Positions 27,940-36,531 of a stretch of DNA of 64,000 nucleotides are shown here, one piece after another. Every line of letters starts with the position of its first letter. Positions within the stretch are counted from its first letter, which is position 1. The DNA comes from Oligella sp050920755 (GTDB lineage: Bacteria; Pseudomonadota; Gammaproteobacteria; Burkholderiales; Burkholderiaceae_B), in assembly GCF_050920755.1 (NCBI RefSeq), contig NZ_CP158480.1, positions 1-64,000 of the forward strand. Direction: 5' to 3'. The notes beneath the pieces are model-generated. The model ran no database searches. It saw only the letters and a program-made list of their open reading frames with translations, and was not told where the DNA came from. The translations under genes and the position numbers were made by a program.

Positions 27940-28135
27940 TTGTCAGTATGATTCTAATTTGATTGATTTTTAAAATTAATAGTTTGATTTTACACTTAAC
28001 TTAGTTTGAAACTTGCAATGCATAAGTGCTATGCTTAAACTAATAACGTTAATAAAGTCTATAGCGGTTTCCGTTTAATTCAGTTCATCGGTAAAGCGAT
28101 AAAGCGGCACTATATCTTTCAAATTGAGTATTGTT

Positions 28136-28957
28136 ATGAGCGTTCATACGGACGTTAAGCGTCTTACTATTCCCCAATTACAAGCCATGAAGGGCGGGCA
28201 AAAAATTGTTTCACTGACCTCTTATACGGCGCCTTTTGCGCGTATTCTGGATGAAGTAGTGGATTTTATTTTAATTGGCGATTCCACTGCGATGGTCGGC
28301 TACGATATGCCTGACACTTTGTCCATTACTGTCGATATGATGGCGCAGCATGCCAAAGCAGTCGTTAGCGCTACGCAACGCTGTGCGGTGGTGGTGGATA
28401 TGCCTTTCGGTAGTTTCCAAGAGTCGCCGGAATCGGCTTTCCGTCATGCGGCTCATATGTTGCGTATCAGCGGTGCCGATTCGGTCAAAATTGAGGGTGG
28501 CGTGTATCTGGCGGATACCACACGTTTTTTAGTTGATCGTGGTATTCCCGTTTTAGCGCATGTCGGCTTGATGCCTCAATACTTTAATACCATGGGTGGT
28601 TTTAAAGCACAGGGTCTTAGTGATGAAGCGGCAGAGCGTATTTTTCAAGACGCCTTGGCGCAAGAAGCGGCCGGTGCTTGGGGGATTGTGATTGAGGGTA
28701 CAGCGGAGCCGTTAGCGCGCCGTATTACGGAGGCGGTGAAAATCCCTACGATCGGTATTGGCGCTTCGCCGGCTTGTGACGGTCAGGTGTTGGTGGCGGA
28801 GGATATCTTTAATCTAACCCACGGTCGCATTCCTAAGTTCGCTCAGCAATTCAGTGATGTGGCGGCCGCTATTCGTGAGGGTGTGACGGCTTATGCTGAG
28901 GGTGTTAGAGAGGGTAGTTTCCCGACTTTGGATCACTGTTTCGGCGTTAAAAAGTAA
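28136..28957 (+). CDS. panB: 3-methyl-2-oxobutanoate hydroxymethyltransferase (PanB)
   Basis: PanB transfers a hydroxymethyl group from methylene-tetrahydrofolate to 2-ketoisovalerate, the first committed step to pantothenate. The protein has KIVSLTSYTAPFARI, the DSTAMVGY metal-site segment, VVDMPFGSFQ, and the SVKIEGG and GIGASPACDGQVLV motifs. The start is set at ATG 28136; an in-frame TTG lies 12 nt upstream. panC is not adjacent. Its substrate comes from the valine pathway begun by divergent ilvB. The stop overlaps the next start (TAATG). Confidence 0.94.
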   Translation: MSVHTDVKRLTIPQLQAMKGGQKIVSLTSYTAPFARILDEVVDFILIGDSTAMVGYDMPDTLSITVDMMAQHAKAVVSATQRCAVVVDMPFGSFQESPESAFRHAAHMLRISGADSVKIEGGVYLADTTRFLVDRGIPVLAHVGLMPQYFNTMGGFKAQGLSDEAAERIFQDALAQEAAGAWGIVIEGTAEPLARRITEAVKIPTIGIGASPACDGQVLVAEDIFNLTHGRIPKFAQQFSDVAAAIREGVTAYAEGVREGSFPTLDHCFGVKK

Positions 28958-29499
28958 TGTCAAAAAAATCAGGTATTCCTAAACCTAAAAAGCGTTATAG
29001 AAAAGCTCGCAAAATCCCCGGCGAACCTTGGGTTGAGGTGCGCAAATCAAATGTCCATGGACGAGGGGTTTTTGCGATCAAAGATATTCCTGAAGATACC
29101 TTGATTATTGAGTACACCGGTCGTCATATCAGCGCCGAAGAGGCGGATGAAATGTGGCCGGTGAACCCGGATGATCCCTATCACACCTTTTTCTTTTCTC
29201 TCAGTAGTGGTGAAACCATTGACGGCGGCACCAAAGGTAATGCCGCTAAGTGGATTAATCATAGCTGCGAGCCTAATTGTGAGGCGCGAGAGGGTAAACA
29301 CGGCTATCGTGTTTATATTTATAGCTTACGTGATATTAAAAAGGGCGAAGAGCTGTCGTTTGATTATGGTTTAATTATTGATGATGAGCTCACGGAAGCG
29401 CTTAAAAATAATTACCGCTGTCATTGTGGTAGTAAAAAATGTCGCGGCACCATGCTTAATCTCAATTCATTTAATCAGCATGCTGAGGACGCGGATTAA
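28957..29499 (+). CDS. SET-domain protein-lysine methyltransferase
   Basis: The 180-aa protein starts with a very basic tail (about residues 1-27, rich in Lys/Arg), then a complete SET domain: VHGRGVFAIKDI, EYTGRHISAEEAD, KWINHSCEPNCEA (S-adenosylmethionine and catalytic core), KGEELSFDYGL, and a post-SET zinc cluster CHCGSKKCRGTML. All catalytic elements are intact, so it probably methylates lysines in a protein. The target is unknown. Its ATG overlaps the panB stop by one base, so translation is coupled. Similar short SET proteins occur in Burkholderiales. Confidence 0.88.
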   Translation: MSKKSGIPKPKKRYRKARKIPGEPWVEVRKSNVHGRGVFAIKDIPEDTLIIEYTGRHISAEEADEMWPVNPDDPYHTFFFSLSSGETIDGGTKGNAAKWINHSCEPNCEAREGKHGYRVYIYSLRDIKKGEELSFDYGLIIDDELTEALKNNYRCHCGSKKCRGTMLNLNSFNQHAEDAD

Positions 29500-29569
29500 G
29501 GCATCTCTAAAATATGAAGGGCAAAGCTAAATGGCGTATCTCTATTAAGCTACGCCACTATCTTACCAA

Positions 29570-30829
29570 TTAAAGCTTTTCTTTTTCGGTTATTGCTTCT
29601 GCCATTGTCTCATTGTCATTATCTGCAGAGCTGCCTAGGGCATCCTCAGCATTTGCCGTGGTTACCAACTCGGCTACTTTACTTCGCGATATCACACCGA
29701 TAAGCTCATCGTCTTCTGTGGTCACGACCACAGGCTCATCACTATCGGTTTGAATCATATGCGGTAGCACGTCTTCCAGATTGGCCTCACCGGACACGGT
29801 GGTGGCTTCAACCACGACACTGGAAATATCTCTTAAGCCGCGTTGCATAGCCTCTTCGGCGGCATCGAGCTTAATGATGCCGGCAAATATCTGTCCGTCC
29901 AACACCGGCGCAAAGCTCATATCCAAGGCTTTCATACGTTCATAAGCATGGGCCGGGCGCGCCCGCATGGTGAGTTTCAGGCGTGGCGTGTTCACTGCAT
30001 GGGCTGCATTAAGAGCCTTACCGCGGTTCACATCCTGTAGGAAGTTCTCGATATAGCTACTTTGCGGCGATAGTAAAATATCTTCGGGCGTACCTTCTTG
30101 AATTAAAGCACCGTCTTTTAAAATTGCAATGCGGTTACCCAAGCGTAGTGCTTCGTCTAAGTCATGGGTAATAAACACAATGGTTTTATTTAAGCGGTCT
30201 TGCAGTTCAAGTAATTGATTTTGCATTTCCCGTTTAATCAGCGGATCTAAAGCGGAGAAAGCCTCGTCCATCAGAATAATTTCGGTATCCGTCGCCAAAG
30301 CACGGGCTAAACCCACACGTTGCTGCATACCACCGGATAATTGATTGGGGTATTGATCTTCAAAACCAGCCAGACCGACTTGTTCGAGCCAGTATTTTGC
30401 TTTTTCATGAGCCTCTTTCTTGGGTACTTTTTGAGTGATGAGGCCGTAGGCGGCATTATCTAAAACGGTTTTGTGGGGTAAGAGTCCAAAGCGCTGAAAT
30501 ACCATGCTCATGGTTTTGCGACGGAACTCCTGAAGCTCGCGCTTATTAAGGCTCATCACATCCACTCCATCAACCAAAATCCGGCCGTCTGTCGGATCAA
30601 TCAGGCGATTAAAGTGGCGAATCAGGGTGGATTTACCGGAGCCAGATAAGCCCATAATCACATAAATGCTACCCTCATCGATAGATAAGCTAATGTTTTT
30701 AAGACCTAGGGTATGACCGCTTTTTTCTAAAAGTTCTTGCTTGCTCATGCCGTTTTTAACGGGCTCAAGCCATTTTTTCGGATCCTTACCGAAAATTTTA
30801 TAAATATTTTTTACTTCGATTTTACTCAT
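29570..30829 (-). CDS. proV: Glycine betaine/proline ABC transporter ATPase ProV
   Basis: This is the ATP-binding subunit of an osmoprotectant importer. The 419-aa protein has the ProV-specific N-terminal segment (IYKIFGKDPKKWLEPV), Walker A GLSGSGKSTLI, signature LSGGMQQRVGLARAL, Walker B LMDEAFSALDP, and a C-terminal pair of CBS repeats (about 280-400) that in the family sense ionic strength. The acidic tail resembles other ProV/OpuAA proteins. Its start overlaps the proW stop by 4 nt. Confidence 0.94.
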   Translation of the reverse strand: MSKIEVKNIYKIFGKDPKKWLEPVKNGMSKQELLEKSGHTLGLKNISLSIDEGSIYVIMGLSGSGKSTLIRHFNRLIDPTDGRILVDGVDVMSLNKRELQEFRRKTMSMVFQRFGLLPHKTVLDNAAYGLITQKVPKKEAHEKAKYWLEQVGLAGFEDQYPNQLSGGMQQRVGLARALATDTEIILMDEAFSALDPLIKREMQNQLLELQDRLNKTIVFITHDLDEALRLGNRIAILKDGALIQEGTPEDILLSPQSSYIENFLQDVNRGKALNAAHAVNTPRLKLTMRARPAHAYERMKALDMSFAPVLDGQIFAGIIKLDAAEEAMQRGLRDISSVVVEATTVSGEANLEDVLPHMIQTDSDEPVVVTTEDDELIGVISRSKVAELVTTANAEDALGSSADNDNETMAEAITEKEKL

Positions 30830-31683
30830 TTGGATTCTCGTTTTTGAATGCGTTTACCGTAAGACTGTGAGATGCGGTCAAAAATAATGGCCAAAATCAC
30901 GATGCCGATACCGGCTAATAAACCGCGACCGACTTCCAAACGGTTAATGCCTAGGAGTACCTCATAGCCTAGACCTCTGGCACCAATCATGGAAGAAATG
31001 ACCACCATAGAGAGTGCCATCATCGTTGTCTGATTAAGACCGGCCATGATGTTAGGTAAGGCGAGCGGTAGTTGCACACCGAATAGTTGTTGTAAGGAAT
31101 TGGCACCAAAAGAGCGCGAGGCTTCCAGTACCTCTTTATCCACCAGTCTGATACCTAAATCGGTCAGACGGATCAGTGGCGGTACTGCATATATTACCGT
31201 CGCTATAATGGCGGGAATTTTACCCAAACCGAATAGCATCACAACGGGAATTAAGTACACAAAGCTCGGTAAGGTTTGCATCACATCTAACAGTGGCAGC
31301 ATTACGGAGCGTACGACTTTGGATTTGCCCGTGATAATCCCTAAAGGGATACCGACCAGTACGGAAAGCGCAGTGGCCATAATCATTAGCGCCAGGGTCT
31401 CCATACCCGCATTCCATAGACCGATAGAGCCCATTAGGAAGAGTAAAAAGCCCATGCCGAGAGAAAAGAATATGCGTCGACTGGCTAAATAGGCGAGTAT
31501 AACCACCGCTAAGATGATGCTCCACCAAGGTGCGCCGCGTAGGAGTTGTTCGATCCAAACTAATGCCTTAAGAAAAGGCTGCGACATCGCGGTCAGCGTG
31601 TCCGCGTAATTGACGACTAAATCATCGACAAAACCGTCAATGGCTCGTCTTGCCTCACGAGCGGAGAATATTTCAGGAAACAT
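30826..31683 (-). CDS. proW: Glycine betaine/proline ABC transporter permease ProW
   Basis: The 285-aa inner-membrane permease has at least six hydrophobic segments. The permease signature lies around EASRSFGANSLQQLFGVQLPLALPNIMAGL (EAA loop that docks on the ATPase). It overlaps proV by 4 nt. A 259-bp gap separates it from proX upstream, which carries a stem-loop. Confidence 0.93.
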   Translation of the reverse strand: MFPEIFSAREARRAIDGFVDDLVVNYADTLTAMSQPFLKALVWIEQLLRGAPWWSIILAVVILAYLASRRIFFSLGMGFLLFLMGSIGLWNAGMETLALMIMATALSVLVGIPLGIITGKSKVVRSVMLPLLDVMQTLPSFVYLIPVVMLFGLGKIPAIIATVIYAVPPLIRLTDLGIRLVDKEVLEASRSFGANSLQQLFGVQLPLALPNIMAGLNQTTMMALSMVVISSMIGARGLGYEVLLGINRLEVGRGLLAGIGIVILAIIFDRISQSYGKRIQKRESK

Positions 31684-31864
31684 AGATTGATATTAATTTG
31701 TTAAGAGTGATAGGTATTCAAGCGTCGATGGATGCGGCTTTAGTGTGCTTGCTTAATATCTTTAAGCATGACACCGCTAGTTATTTGCCTTTTTGTTAGG
31801 GGTTAAGGGAGATACAAACAGTGATGATTAATACTATGTCGGAAAAATTGTTGCATCTAATCGG

Positions 31865-31905
31865 CTGCCTCGATAGTCATTGGATAGTCATTGCTATCAA
31901 GGCAG
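31865..31905 (-). other. Stem-loop with tandem 11-bp repeat in the proX-proW gap
   Basis: CTGCCTCGATAG (31865-31876) pairs with CTATCAAGGCAG (31894-31905) at 11 of 12 positions; the odd pair is a G-U wobble in the minus-strand RNA. The loop region contains GATAGTCATTG twice in tandem (31872-31882, 31883-31893). No T run follows, so it is more likely a processing or stability hairpin than a terminator. Confidence 0.6.
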
Positions 31906-31942
31906 TGATCCTTAGATCTTAGTAGATAACGGAATAAGCGAT

Positions 31943-32953
31943 TTACAGTGACTTTTTAACGCGCTCGGCTACGTCTTTAGGCACCCATTGAGTCCATACT
32001 TCAGGGTACTCGGCAAGGAACCATTTTGCTACATCCATGGAATCATCACCGGAATCCTCCATTTCTGCAAGTGTTGCATTAATGACATCTAAAGGCACTT
32101 CGTTTTTATCAAAGAAAGCTTTTAATTCAGGCGCCTCTTCAGAAAACTTTTTATTTAACGCCACAAAAACCGGGTTGTTAGGATAGGCATTAGGTTCGGG
32201 ATTTTGACAATCCACGTCCGTTAAGCACTTATGTTTTTGTTCATCATATTCCGGCAATTCTAATTCCACCAAGTCTAAAGCACCGACCAGTGGTGTGGGG
32301 TACCAATAGTAGAAAGCGATATTGTTTTTGCGACGATAGTCGGAAAGTAAAGCAGCTTTTTGAGCGGCACCGGTACCGGGCTGATAGTAAGTAAAGTCAT
32401 CACCCAGCTCTAAGGCATTAAAGAGGTTGGTACTGACGACTTCACACGCCCAGCCGGCAGGACAACCATAGAAACGACCCTTGCTCGGATCCTCAGGGTC
32501 TTTGAACGCTTCTTTGAATTTCACCAGATCGGCGGCTGACTTTAATTCAGGGAAACGCTCTTGTACATATTTAGGAATAAACCAAGCCTCACCGCCCAGG
32601 AATAAATCACCAGAACGAACCACACGTCCGCGTGCCATGGCTTCATCCCAGATGGTGCCCATGGAGTTTAGCCAGATTTCAGTATTGACATCCAAGTCGC
32701 CACGCTCTAAAGCCGCCAAAGCCGGTAGCGTTTCAGTGGGCAGAACCTGTGTTTTACAACCGTAGCCGCTTTCCAAGATCAAACGCTGTACGTCTGTCAG
32801 TACAAGGTTGGACTCCCAACTCATACCACCGAAATTGATGGTGCGATTAACTTCGCAAGTGGGTTCTGCGGCTGCTGCCGTATTAACCGCAGCAAAGCTT
32901 AAAGCGGCGGCGGCAAGCGCTGTCGATAAAAAATTTTTCTTATTGATTTTCAT
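31943..32953 (-). CDS. proX: Glycine betaine-binding periplasmic protein ProX
   Basis: This solute receptor feeds ProVW. The 336-aa precursor has a Sec signal peptide (Ala-rich, cleavage after NTAAAAEP region). The mature start CEVNRTINFGGMSWESN and the GCPAGWACEV and CLTDVDCQNPEP Cys pairs suggest disulfides. Aromatic residues that could cage betaine occur in MSWESN, WLNSMG and YYWYPTPL. An AAGGAG ribosome-binding site precedes ATG. It is first in the proX-proW-proV order on the minus strand. Confidence 0.92.
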   Translation of the reverse strand: MKINKKNFLSTALAAAALSFAAVNTAAAAEPTCEVNRTINFGGMSWESNLVLTDVQRLILESGYGCKTQVLPTETLPALAALERGDLDVNTEIWLNSMGTIWDEAMARGRVVRSGDLFLGGEAWFIPKYVQERFPELKSAADLVKFKEAFKDPEDPSKGRFYGCPAGWACEVVSTNLFNALELGDDFTYYQPGTGAAQKAALLSDYRRKNNIAFYYWYPTPLVGALDLVELELPEYDEQKHKCLTDVDCQNPEPNAYPNNPVFVALNKKFSEEAPELKAFFDKNEVPLDVINATLAEMEDSGDDSMDVAKWFLAEYPEVWTQWVPKDVAERVKKSL

Positions 32954-33421
32954 GATTGAAAAGCTCCTTAAGTCTTACATTGTTCATACAAAGAAATTTG
33001 TAGCCAACTACGTACGCCAAGGGTTTTGCGGAAAACGACCAAATATCATCGGTCGTCAATACAAGGCAGGAATAGCTCCCTAGATTGACAGATACCGTAG
33101 TAGAAAATTTAAACCCTTTAAGCAACTCTCAAGTAGATCTTAATCATTAACTGATCTGGGCAAATAAGTTTATGCTTAAATTAATTTAAACTAACTACAA
33201 GTACACATAAGAAATTTTAAATAGCATATTACCTTAACCCATCTAATTTCAGATTGCAAATAATCTTTTAAAACGCTTTCTGCCCCATTCTTGGTAAAAA
33301 CATTCTCCTAAAGCCTCACGAGGCTTTGACTAAGCCTGACTTAAAGGGCTGCCAATGTGCAATTGGCGGCTTAAATTGTTTACAATATTTAATTGTTTGC
33401 TATTAAATTTTTGGAATTACC
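32954..33421. other. Intergenic region proX/metN
   Basis: This 468-bp region separates divergent operons. The proX leader has a 6-bp hairpin ACGACC/GGTCGT (33035-33056). On the metN side there are two hairpins, AAAGCCTC/GAGGCTTT (33310-33327) and GCCAAT/ATTGGC (33351-33367), which would lie in or near the metN leader. No riboswitch class or MetJ-type repeat was recognised, and no gene is seen. Confidence 0.5.
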
Positions 33422-34438
33422 TTGATTCGTCTGGAACATATTTATAAACGTTATGAGACCAAGGGTAGACCGGTGCATACGGCACTGAGTGATGTCAATT
33501 TAGGCATTGAGCGAGGTGCGATTTACGGTATTATCGGCCGTTCCGGGGCCGGTAAATCTACTTTAATTCGTCTCTTAAATCTTCTTGAAAGACCCAGTAG
33601 CGGTAAAGTCTACTTTAACGATGAGGACATCAGCTCGTTTAAGGGCGCTCAATTACGTGAGTTACGCCATCGCATCGGCATGGTCTTTCAACACTTTAAT
33701 TTATTAAGTTCACGTACGGTTTTAGATAATGTCTGTTTACCGCTGCGTTTACTTGGCGTGCCTAAAAAGGATCGAGAAGCGCGTGCGCTGGAACTATTAG
33801 AGATCGTCGGCTTAACTGAGCATACGAATAAGTACCCGGCCCAATTATCCGGTGGTCAAAAGCAGCGCGTGGGGATTGCCCGCGCTTTGGCTAATAATCC
33901 TGAACTTTTATTATGTGATGAGGCCACCAGTGCGCTGGATCCGGAAACGACGCAGGCCATTCTTGCCCTACTTAAGGATATTAATCAGCGCCTTGGCATT
34001 ACCATTGTCTTGATTACACACAGTATGGATGTCATTCGTAGTGTGTGTGATCGAGTGGCGGTCTTGGATCAGGGTCATTTGGTTGAGGAAGGCGAGGTGA
34101 TTGACGTCTTTCTGCATCCTCAGCATGAAACCACGCAGTCCCTATTGCAGGAGAGCAGTGGGGTCGATGCCCAGGCATGGAAGCGCTTGGTTAAGGATTC
34201 GGGGGCGCAGGTGTTACGACTCAGCTATCGTGGTGAAAGTACTTCACAACCTATTATCAGCCATTTATCCCGAGCCTTGGGCGTGCAAGTCAGCATTTTG
34301 CAGGGTACGGTCGGCCAGCTCAAAGACACGGCTTATGGGCAATTGGTGGTGTCAATTGATGGCGACGCCGCACAAAAAGCTCAAGTTATGCAGTTTTTAA
34401 CAGAAAATAATGTCGCTTATGAGGTTTTAGAGTCGTGA
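33422..34438 (+). CDS. metN: D/L-methionine ABC transporter ATPase MetN
   Basis: The ATP-binding subunit starts at TTG 33422; the protein begins MIRLEHIYKRYE as in the family. The 338-aa sequence has Walker A GRSGAGKSTLIRLLN, signature LSGGQKQRVGIARAL, Walker B LLCDEATSALDP, and a C-terminal NIL regulatory domain (about 260-338) that binds methionine and inhibits transport in the family. It overlaps metI by 4 nt (GTGA). Confidence 0.93.
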   Translation: MIRLEHIYKRYETKGRPVHTALSDVNLGIERGAIYGIIGRSGAGKSTLIRLLNLLERPSSGKVYFNDEDISSFKGAQLRELRHRIGMVFQHFNLLSSRTVLDNVCLPLRLLGVPKKDREARALELLEIVGLTEHTNKYPAQLSGGQKQRVGIARALANNPELLLCDEATSALDPETTQAILALLKDINQRLGITIVLITHSMDVIRSVCDRVAVLDQGHLVEEGEVIDVFLHPQHETTQSLLQESSGVDAQAWKRLVKDSGAQVLRLSYRGESTSQPIISHLSRALGVQVSILQGTVGQLKDTAYGQLVVSIDGDAAQKAQVMQFLTENNVAYEVLES

Positions 34439-35094
34439 ATTTTCAACGAGTGGATTGGGGTCTGATTGCTGAGGCAACTTTAGACACCTTGATTATGACG
34501 GGTTGGTCGCTGCTATTTACAGTGGTTATCGGTTTGCCTTTAGGTATTTATTTGTTTTTATGTAGTGAGCGACAGTTATTAGCCAATAAACCGGTTTATC
34601 AGTTACTGTCTTTGGTGGTGAATGTCTTACGTTCAGTGCCGTTTTTGATTTTATTAATTATTTTAATTCCGTTCACTCGTTTTGTGATGGGTACGGCATT
34701 GGGCGTGCCCGGCTCTATCCCGCCATTGGTGGTGGGCGCGGCGCCGTTTTTTGCTCGTTTAGTGGAAAATGTCCTACGTGAGCTGGATCCGGGGATTTCT
34801 GAAGCATGTAAAGCAATGGGTGCCACACCTCGACAAACGGTGTTTTACGCACTCTTACCCGAAGCAACTACCGGCATTATCAGTGCCGTAGTGGTCACAG
34901 CCATTACACTGATCGGCTATACCGCCATGAGTGGTGTAGTAGGCGGTGGCGGTTTGGGTGATATTGCGATCCGTTATGGTTATCAACGCTATCAGGTTGA
35001 AGTTATGTTGATTACCGTGGTGGTTTTAGTGGTGCTGGTACAAGTCATTCAGATGTTTGGTGATCGTCTGGTTGCCAAATTGAATCGTAAATAA
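34435..35094 (+). CDS. metI: D/L-methionine ABC transporter permease MetI
   Basis: The 219-aa inner-membrane permease has about five transmembrane segments and the conserved RSVPFLILLI and GYTAMSGVVGGGGLGDIAIRYGY motifs. The start is GTG at 34435, overlapping the metN stop. The usual next gene, metQ, is about 1.4 kb away because two opposite-strand genes intervene. Confidence 0.93.
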   Translation: MNFQRVDWGLIAEATLDTLIMTGWSLLFTVVIGLPLGIYLFLCSERQLLANKPVYQLLSLVVNVLRSVPFLILLIILIPFTRFVMGTALGVPGSIPPLVVGAAPFFARLVENVLRELDPGISEACKAMGATPRQTVFYALLPEATTGIISAVVVTAITLIGYTAMSGVVGGGGLGDIAIRYGYQRYQVEVMLITVVVLVVLVQVIQMFGDRLVAKLNRK

Positions 35095-35111
35095 TCACGC
35101 TGTGAATGCCA

Positions 35112-35136
35112 ATCAGGTTCGCTCAGCGAACCTGAT
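35112..35136. terminator. Hairpin downstream of metI
   Basis: A perfect 11-bp inverted repeat, ATCAGGTTCGC and its complement, has a 3-nt loop and no T run. It lies 17 bp after metI. It may be a factor-assisted terminator or mRNA 3'-end hairpin. Confidence 0.55.
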
Positions 35137-35181
35137 ACAGCTGGTTTGGGGTAAGCGTGTCAAATGGCGCAAAGCCCAATA

Positions 35182-35253
35182 GTACGGTATGGCATAGAAG
35201 CGTACCGTGCACAATGTCTCTGAGTAGGCTGATGTGCAAGCCTCATCCTACTC
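35182..35253. other. Two further inverted repeats next to the toxin cassette
   Basis: GTACGGTA (35182-35189) pairs with TACCGTGC (35203-35210), with one G-U pair. GAGTAGG (35222-35228) pairs with CCTACTC (35247-35253), with an internal AGGCT/AGCCT alternative. They lie between metI and the end of the cassette and may terminate cassette transcription or mark its boundary. Confidence 0.4.
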
Positions 35254-35281
35254 CCTTTATCCATTCAAGCCTTGAAAATTC

Positions 35282-35866
35282 TCATGCTTGACCAATCGAT
35301 TTTGGTGGATCATCACTGAGAAATAAACGATAAAAACCATCAATCGCTAATAAAAAAATTAAGGCGTTAAAAAGCGAGCTCAGAAAAACACATAGAAATC
35401 CTATGACTTCGTATATGGGAGATTTAAAAGACGCTACCGTTGATTTTAACCAATCAGGATGTTCAAACCAAAAAGTTGGGAAAAAGTAAAATAAGAACAA
35501 TTGAATAAAAACTAATATGACTAAAAGATTAAAAATTAAATATTTTTTGTTTTGTGAGACACATGCTATATTTTTTGGAGTTTGATTAACAAAGCATTGC
35601 TTTTTAAGTAGTGAGCAAAGCGAATAAAGCACAAAACAAATAAGTAGCGTGTTAATAAGATTAAAAAAAATAACCGTCACAAAATCAGTTACTTCAGGAT
35701 ACAGAAGACCCTCTTTCGTGCTAAACAAGACTTTGCTGATATAAAAAGGCAGTAAACGCAGCCACATCGGCATTATCGGTAAAGCATCAAAGAGCAGCCA
35801 ATTAAACAGAAACCCTTGCAAACAAAAAGTAAGAGTAAAAAAGATAAAAAATTTTAGAACTTTCAT
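35282..35866 (-). CDS. Four-TM membrane protein, candidate immunity partner of the Tlde1-like toxin
   Basis: This 194-aa protein is not recognised. It has hydrophobic segments at about residues 5-28, 60-88, 109-133 and 150-180, so it is an inner-membrane protein. Its ATG overlaps the stop of the upstream toxin-like gene (ATGA), the arrangement expected for an effector-immunity pair. Base composition is visibly more AT-rich than the flanking met genes. Immunity function is inferred only from position and coupling; known Tlde1 immunity proteins are not assumed to be homologous. Confidence 0.6.
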   Translation of the reverse strand: MKVLKFFIFFTLTFCLQGFLFNWLLFDALPIMPMWLRLLPFYISKVLFSTKEGLLYPEVTDFVTVIFFNLINTLLICFVLYSLCSLLKKQCFVNQTPKNIACVSQNKKYLIFNLLVILVFIQLFLFYFFPTFWFEHPDWLKSTVASFKSPIYEVIGFLCVFLSSLFNALIFLLAIDGFYRLFLSDDPPKSIGQA

Positions 35867-36363
35867 TTCACAGTGATCGTTCCATATGTCATTATAGAAG
35901 TCCCTTGTATTTGACGTTTTTTTGTAGCTCTTATAAGATTTCGAACTTTTTGAAAATCATTGTATGAATCAATAGTTATACAGCCTTCACTGATGCCGCA
36001 CTCCCCTTTTGGGTGTAGTCTAAAAGCACCTCTAATCATGCTGTCACACTGAACACTATCATCTATGAAATTATCCTCTGCATACAGGGCGAACCATTCT
36101 GAATAATTGCTTAAGCCTGTTAACTGTCTTATGATTCTATGATTTGCAAGAGTGGTTTTAATTTTACAAGTTGTACTATTAAAGCAGCTTCTATCAACAA
36201 TATAATATTTGCCTAAAGGGATGGGTCCCAAATTCTTTATACACTGAAAAAGTTTTTTATTTCTATACCTTCCCATACCTGAAAATGCTTTAACATTTAC
36301 CCCATTAAGTCTAAGTTCACTAAACTCTTGATCGTTAAGTTCAAAAGTACCTTGTATGAGCAT
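35863..36363 (-). CDS. Tlde1/DUF2778-like peptidoglycan-targeting effector
   Basis: The 166-aa protein lacks a signal peptide. It carries the layout of Tlde1-type L,D-transpeptidase-related T6SS effectors: an SGMGRYRN start of the fold near 28, GPIPLGKYYIVDR near 46-58, and the catalytic region RLHPKGECGISEGCITI with His117 and Cys128. Such enzymes cut or misexchange peptidoglycan stem peptides in the periplasm of competitors. A GAGGTAG site precedes the ATG. It is translationally coupled to the membrane protein downstream. No VgrG, PAAR or Hcp gene is in the window. It interrupts the met locus on the opposite strand. Confidence 0.75.
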   Translation of the reverse strand: MLIQGTFELNDQEFSELRLNGVNVKAFSGMGRYRNKKLFQCIKNLGPIPLGKYYIVDRSCFNSTTCKIKTTLANHRIIRQLTGLSNYSEWFALYAEDNFIDDSVQCDSMIRGAFRLHPKGECGISEGCITIDSYNDFQKVRNLIRATKKRQIQGTSIMTYGTITVK

Positions 36364-36531
36364 TCAGCTACCTCAACTAGAAAAGATTACTTAAAGTGAT
36401 TTGTCGTTATTTTATTAGACTGATGTTAAAGATTTATTAATTAAAAGTCTTTGCAAGTTCTAGTTTTTATCGCTTTTTCTTTGGCATTTGTATATTATTA
36501 AAAGCACATTTTCAAACGATTGGAGTTTTAC

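Noticed and set aside
33300..33421. Hairpins before metN considered as an S-adenosylmethionine riboswitch
   Set aside because: The two hairpins do not reproduce a known riboswitch core and no MetJ-type repeats are seen; left as unassigned structure.
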